Shown piece by piece: positions 51,701 through 53,694 of a stretch of DNA of 53,694 bases. The stretch's first letter is position 1; each line of letters begins with the position of its first letter. Made by a program: the position numbers and the translations under genes. The notes beneath the pieces are model-generated. The model made no database searches and was not told the DNA's origin. It saw only the letters and a list, made by a program, of their open reading frames with translations. Source of the DNA: Parachlorella kessleri (Eukaryota > Chlorophyta > Trebouxiophyceae > Chlorellales > Chlorellaceae); the NCBI GenBank assembly GCA_001598975.1, contig BBXU01001952.1, positions 1 to 53,694 on the forward strand, in the 5' to 3' direction.

Positions 51701-53694
51701 GCGGCTGGTGCCGGCGCTGCCTGCTGTGGTGCGCGGCGTGCTGGCAGCAGCGCAGGCGGCCACGGCTGCGGTCAGCGCCGCAGCAGGGTCCGGGACTCTT
51801 GGACAGCTTGCAGCGGCAGCCCGCCATACAGAGCCAGCGGGTGAGCTAGAGAGCGATGAAGAGGAGGCAGCAGCGGCAGTTGAAGCTTCCAGCGCCAAGA
51901 CGGGAGTGCCCAAGGAGGCGCCAGCCCTTGAGCTGGCAGCCTGCCTGGCTGCCATCCTCGCCCTGGTGGAATCCCTTGGTGCTTTCCTGGCGCCGCACCT
52001 GCCTGCCCTGCTTGGCGTGCTGCTCGCGCCGGGGGTGCTGCGCTGCCACGCTGCGCGCTGCGCCGAGGCGGCGGCGGCAGTGCGGGCGAGGCTGGCTGGG
52101 GGCGTGCCGCCCAGGCTGCTGCTGGGCCCGCTGCTGGGCCACCTGGAGCCAGCTGTCGAGGTGGGGGCAAGGATGGACAATGACTATTCTATGCTCCTTC
52201 GATTGCTACCTGGGAATATACGTAATGGCTGGAGCCTTCCCCAGCATTGGTGGCGTTCCCAGAGGTCTTGGTCTTTCCTGTTTGGGTCTGATTGTACATG
52301 GGTGAAAGCTGGAGTGTATGTTCCACCCCTCATCAGGTCCGCTACTAGCAACTGGCTAGCCTGTGCTAACATTGGACATGCATAACATGAAAGCCAACAG
52401 GAGCACATGCAGTTGTCCATAAGATGCAGAATGGCCCCAGACCTTCCGCCAAGCATGTTTCACCTGCAGCCTATCACCTGCCTCCTTGCAGGCCGGCGCC
52501 CCTGCTGTGTGCGCCGTGCTGGGCATGCTGAGCACAACTATAGGCGCCATGGACGCCGCAGCCACAGCAGCGCACCACGAGGTTGTCTTTGGCGCCCTGC
52601 TGCGCGCGCTGGACCTCCGGCGCCGGCGCCCGGCCTCGCTGGCGCCCCCAGCGCAGCTCAGCGCGGCGCTGGACGAGGTGGAAGGCGCCAGCGTGGCCGC
52701 CTTTGTTGCCCTCACCCTCAAGCTGTCCGAGTCGCAGTTCAAGCCGCTGTTCCTGCGGCTGCTGGACTGGGCCGGCAGCGCGCCTGCGCCGCAAGGCGCC
52801 GGCGGGCACGCTGCGCGCGGCGTGGCGCTCGCGGCGGTCGTCAACGCGCTGGCGGAGCGGCTGCGGTCTGTGTTTGTGCCCTACTTCCGCCACCTGCTGG
52901 ACCTCTTCCTAGGCTACCTGGCAGGTGCGCCATTGCTGGGCTGCGTTGGTGGCAGTTGGTGTGCGCTGTGGGCGCAAGGGTGGGTGGGGGTTGGCTGGGC
53001 CTTGAGCTTGCCATGGTTCTGGGTGTGGTGGCGCTTGTGCATTCTAGCATGAGCATGGTGTAGGTAGTGGAGCAGGCCAAGCGCTTGCTCGCCGCCCCAT
53101 GGGTCAGCCTCCCTCCCACCTTAGTGAGTAGACAGTAGTAACTGATCCGCTACGGTCGCTCTGCAGACGGCTCTGCCGCGGCGCCTGCCACCAAGAAGCA
53201 GAAGAAGAAGAAGAAGCAGAGGACCGAGGCAGCAGGCGAAGCAGACACTACCGCCGACCCAGTGCAAGCAGAGGACGGCTGGCGGCTGCGCTTCCAGGTC
53301 TGGCATCAAGGCCTTGATTTGTCCCAATGCCTGCACGAGCATTGTTTTATTCCCTCTGGAAACTCGCTATGGCTTGTAAAGCCGGCCGCTAAGGTTGCTG
53401 ACCCTCCCGCTGCACAGCTTGTGCGCTCGTGTTGCTCGCTGCCCGCCTGGCAGTCAGTGACCTTCTGGCACGCACATCTGCAGGTGGTGCGCGCGCTGCA
53501 CCGCTGCTTCCTGTACGACACCGTCAAGTTCCTGGACGAGCCACGCTTTGAGCGGGTGCTGCCGCCGCTGGTGGCGCAGCTGGCGCTGGCGCCCCCGCCC
53601 GCCGCGGCGGCGGCGCTGGAGGCGGTGGCGGGGCGGGACCCCGGCCCCGAGGCCGGCATGGACCTGGGGGAGGTGAGGGCTGACGCGGGGGGGA
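39708..53694 (+). CDS. UTP10: UTP10 / HEATR1 U3 snoRNP (SSU processome, t-UTP) HEAT-repeat protein, 3' truncated
   Basis: Large nucleolar HEAT-repeat scaffold needed for rDNA transcription and early 18S rRNA processing. The N-terminus (ATG 39708-39710) has the family pattern: Ala-Gln-Leu-Gln-Gln-Leu, Ala-Val-Gly-Leu-Gln-Gly-Phe-Glu-Gln-Leu, Tyr-Phe-Leu-Leu-Gln-Pro and Ala-Leu-Pro-Tyr-His-Ala-Thr. Early exons: 39708-39861, 40034-40247, 40473-40671, 40982-41101, 41459-41603, 42121-42267, then about 42536-42692, 42935-43260, 43588-43795, 44090-44312, 44647-44970, 45313-45540, 45830-46003, 46260-47340, 47697-47962, 48245-48660, 48970-49127, 49395-49547, 50172-50300, 50592-50900, 51231-52162, 52493-52925, 53167-53299 and 53483-53674. 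The stretch Leu-Lys-Leu-Ser-Glu-Ser-Gln-Phe-Lys-Pro-Leu-Phe (52710-52755) is diagnostic. A Lys-rich patch (53192-53220) may be a nuclear signal. The C-terminal BP28CT-type region is beyond the window. Confidence 0.93.
49727..50017. repeat. Imperfect direct repeat (about 80 bp x2) in a UTP10 intron
   Basis: Copies at 49727-49806 and 49941-50017 share TTGTTTGCACGTCAG and AATTACTACGGTTTC, with GAGGG after, in the same order and near-same spacing. They are separated by 134 bp that includes a short GGGGT run. Origin unknown; perhaps a mini-duplication or remnants of a repeat family. Confidence 0.7.

Overview
The window looks like nuclear DNA of a green alga, probably a trebouxiophyte-type chlorophyte. 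Genes are dense and GC-rich, and nearly every one is broken by short GT-AG introns with pyrimidine tracts ending in TGCAG. TGTAA motifs lie downstream of several stop codons. The gene set fits: a giant modular type I polyketide synthase (PKS), a plant-type class VIII myosin, an Arp2 subunit and a UTP10/HEATR1 ribosome-biogenesis protein. No transposon, tRNA, rRNA or CRISPR array was recognised. The lineage call is inference.

Region 1 (1-22,811, minus strand): the 5' part of one huge PKS gene whose 3' end lies outside the window. Reading 5'->3': an N-terminal region, a GNAT-like domain and an ACP (a GNAT-ACP loading module); module 1 KS-DH-KR-ACP-ACP; module 2 KS-DH-ER-KR-ACP-ACP-ACP; module 3 KS-DH-ER-KR-ACP, cut at the phosphopantetheine serine of its ACP. 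No acyltransferase (AT) domain lies between any KS and DH, so malonyl units must be supplied in trans. The modules are tandem duplicates that share intron positions, with visible scars: module 1 has lost exactly its ER, its DH has a catalytic Asp->Gly change, its first ACP is a fusion of module 2's first and second ACPs, and its KS is a different lineage from everything downstream of it. The prediction is that module 1 leaves a beta-hydroxyl while modules 2 and 3 leave saturated carbons.

Region 2 (23,682-26,773, minus): a complete eight-exon ARP2 gene (389 aa), with a tandem repeat that copies its own 5' splice site inside one intron. About 0.87 kb separates it from the PKS start.

Region 3 (about 27,145-30,984, plus): a Gln/Ala/Pro-rich protein with one Cx2C-x11-Hx3C zinc finger, possibly a transcription or SAGA-type factor. 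It is divergent from ARP2.

Region 4 (31,594-39,203, minus): a complete class VIII-like myosin with motor, degenerate IQ motifs, coiled coil and the class VIII C-terminal motif.

Region 5 (39,708-end, plus): UTP10/HEATR1, divergent from the myosin and truncated by the window end before its C-terminal BP28CT-type region.

ARP2 and the myosin both act on actin. I see no sign that the five genes form one pathway. All exon maps were read by eye from frame, homology and splice motifs.
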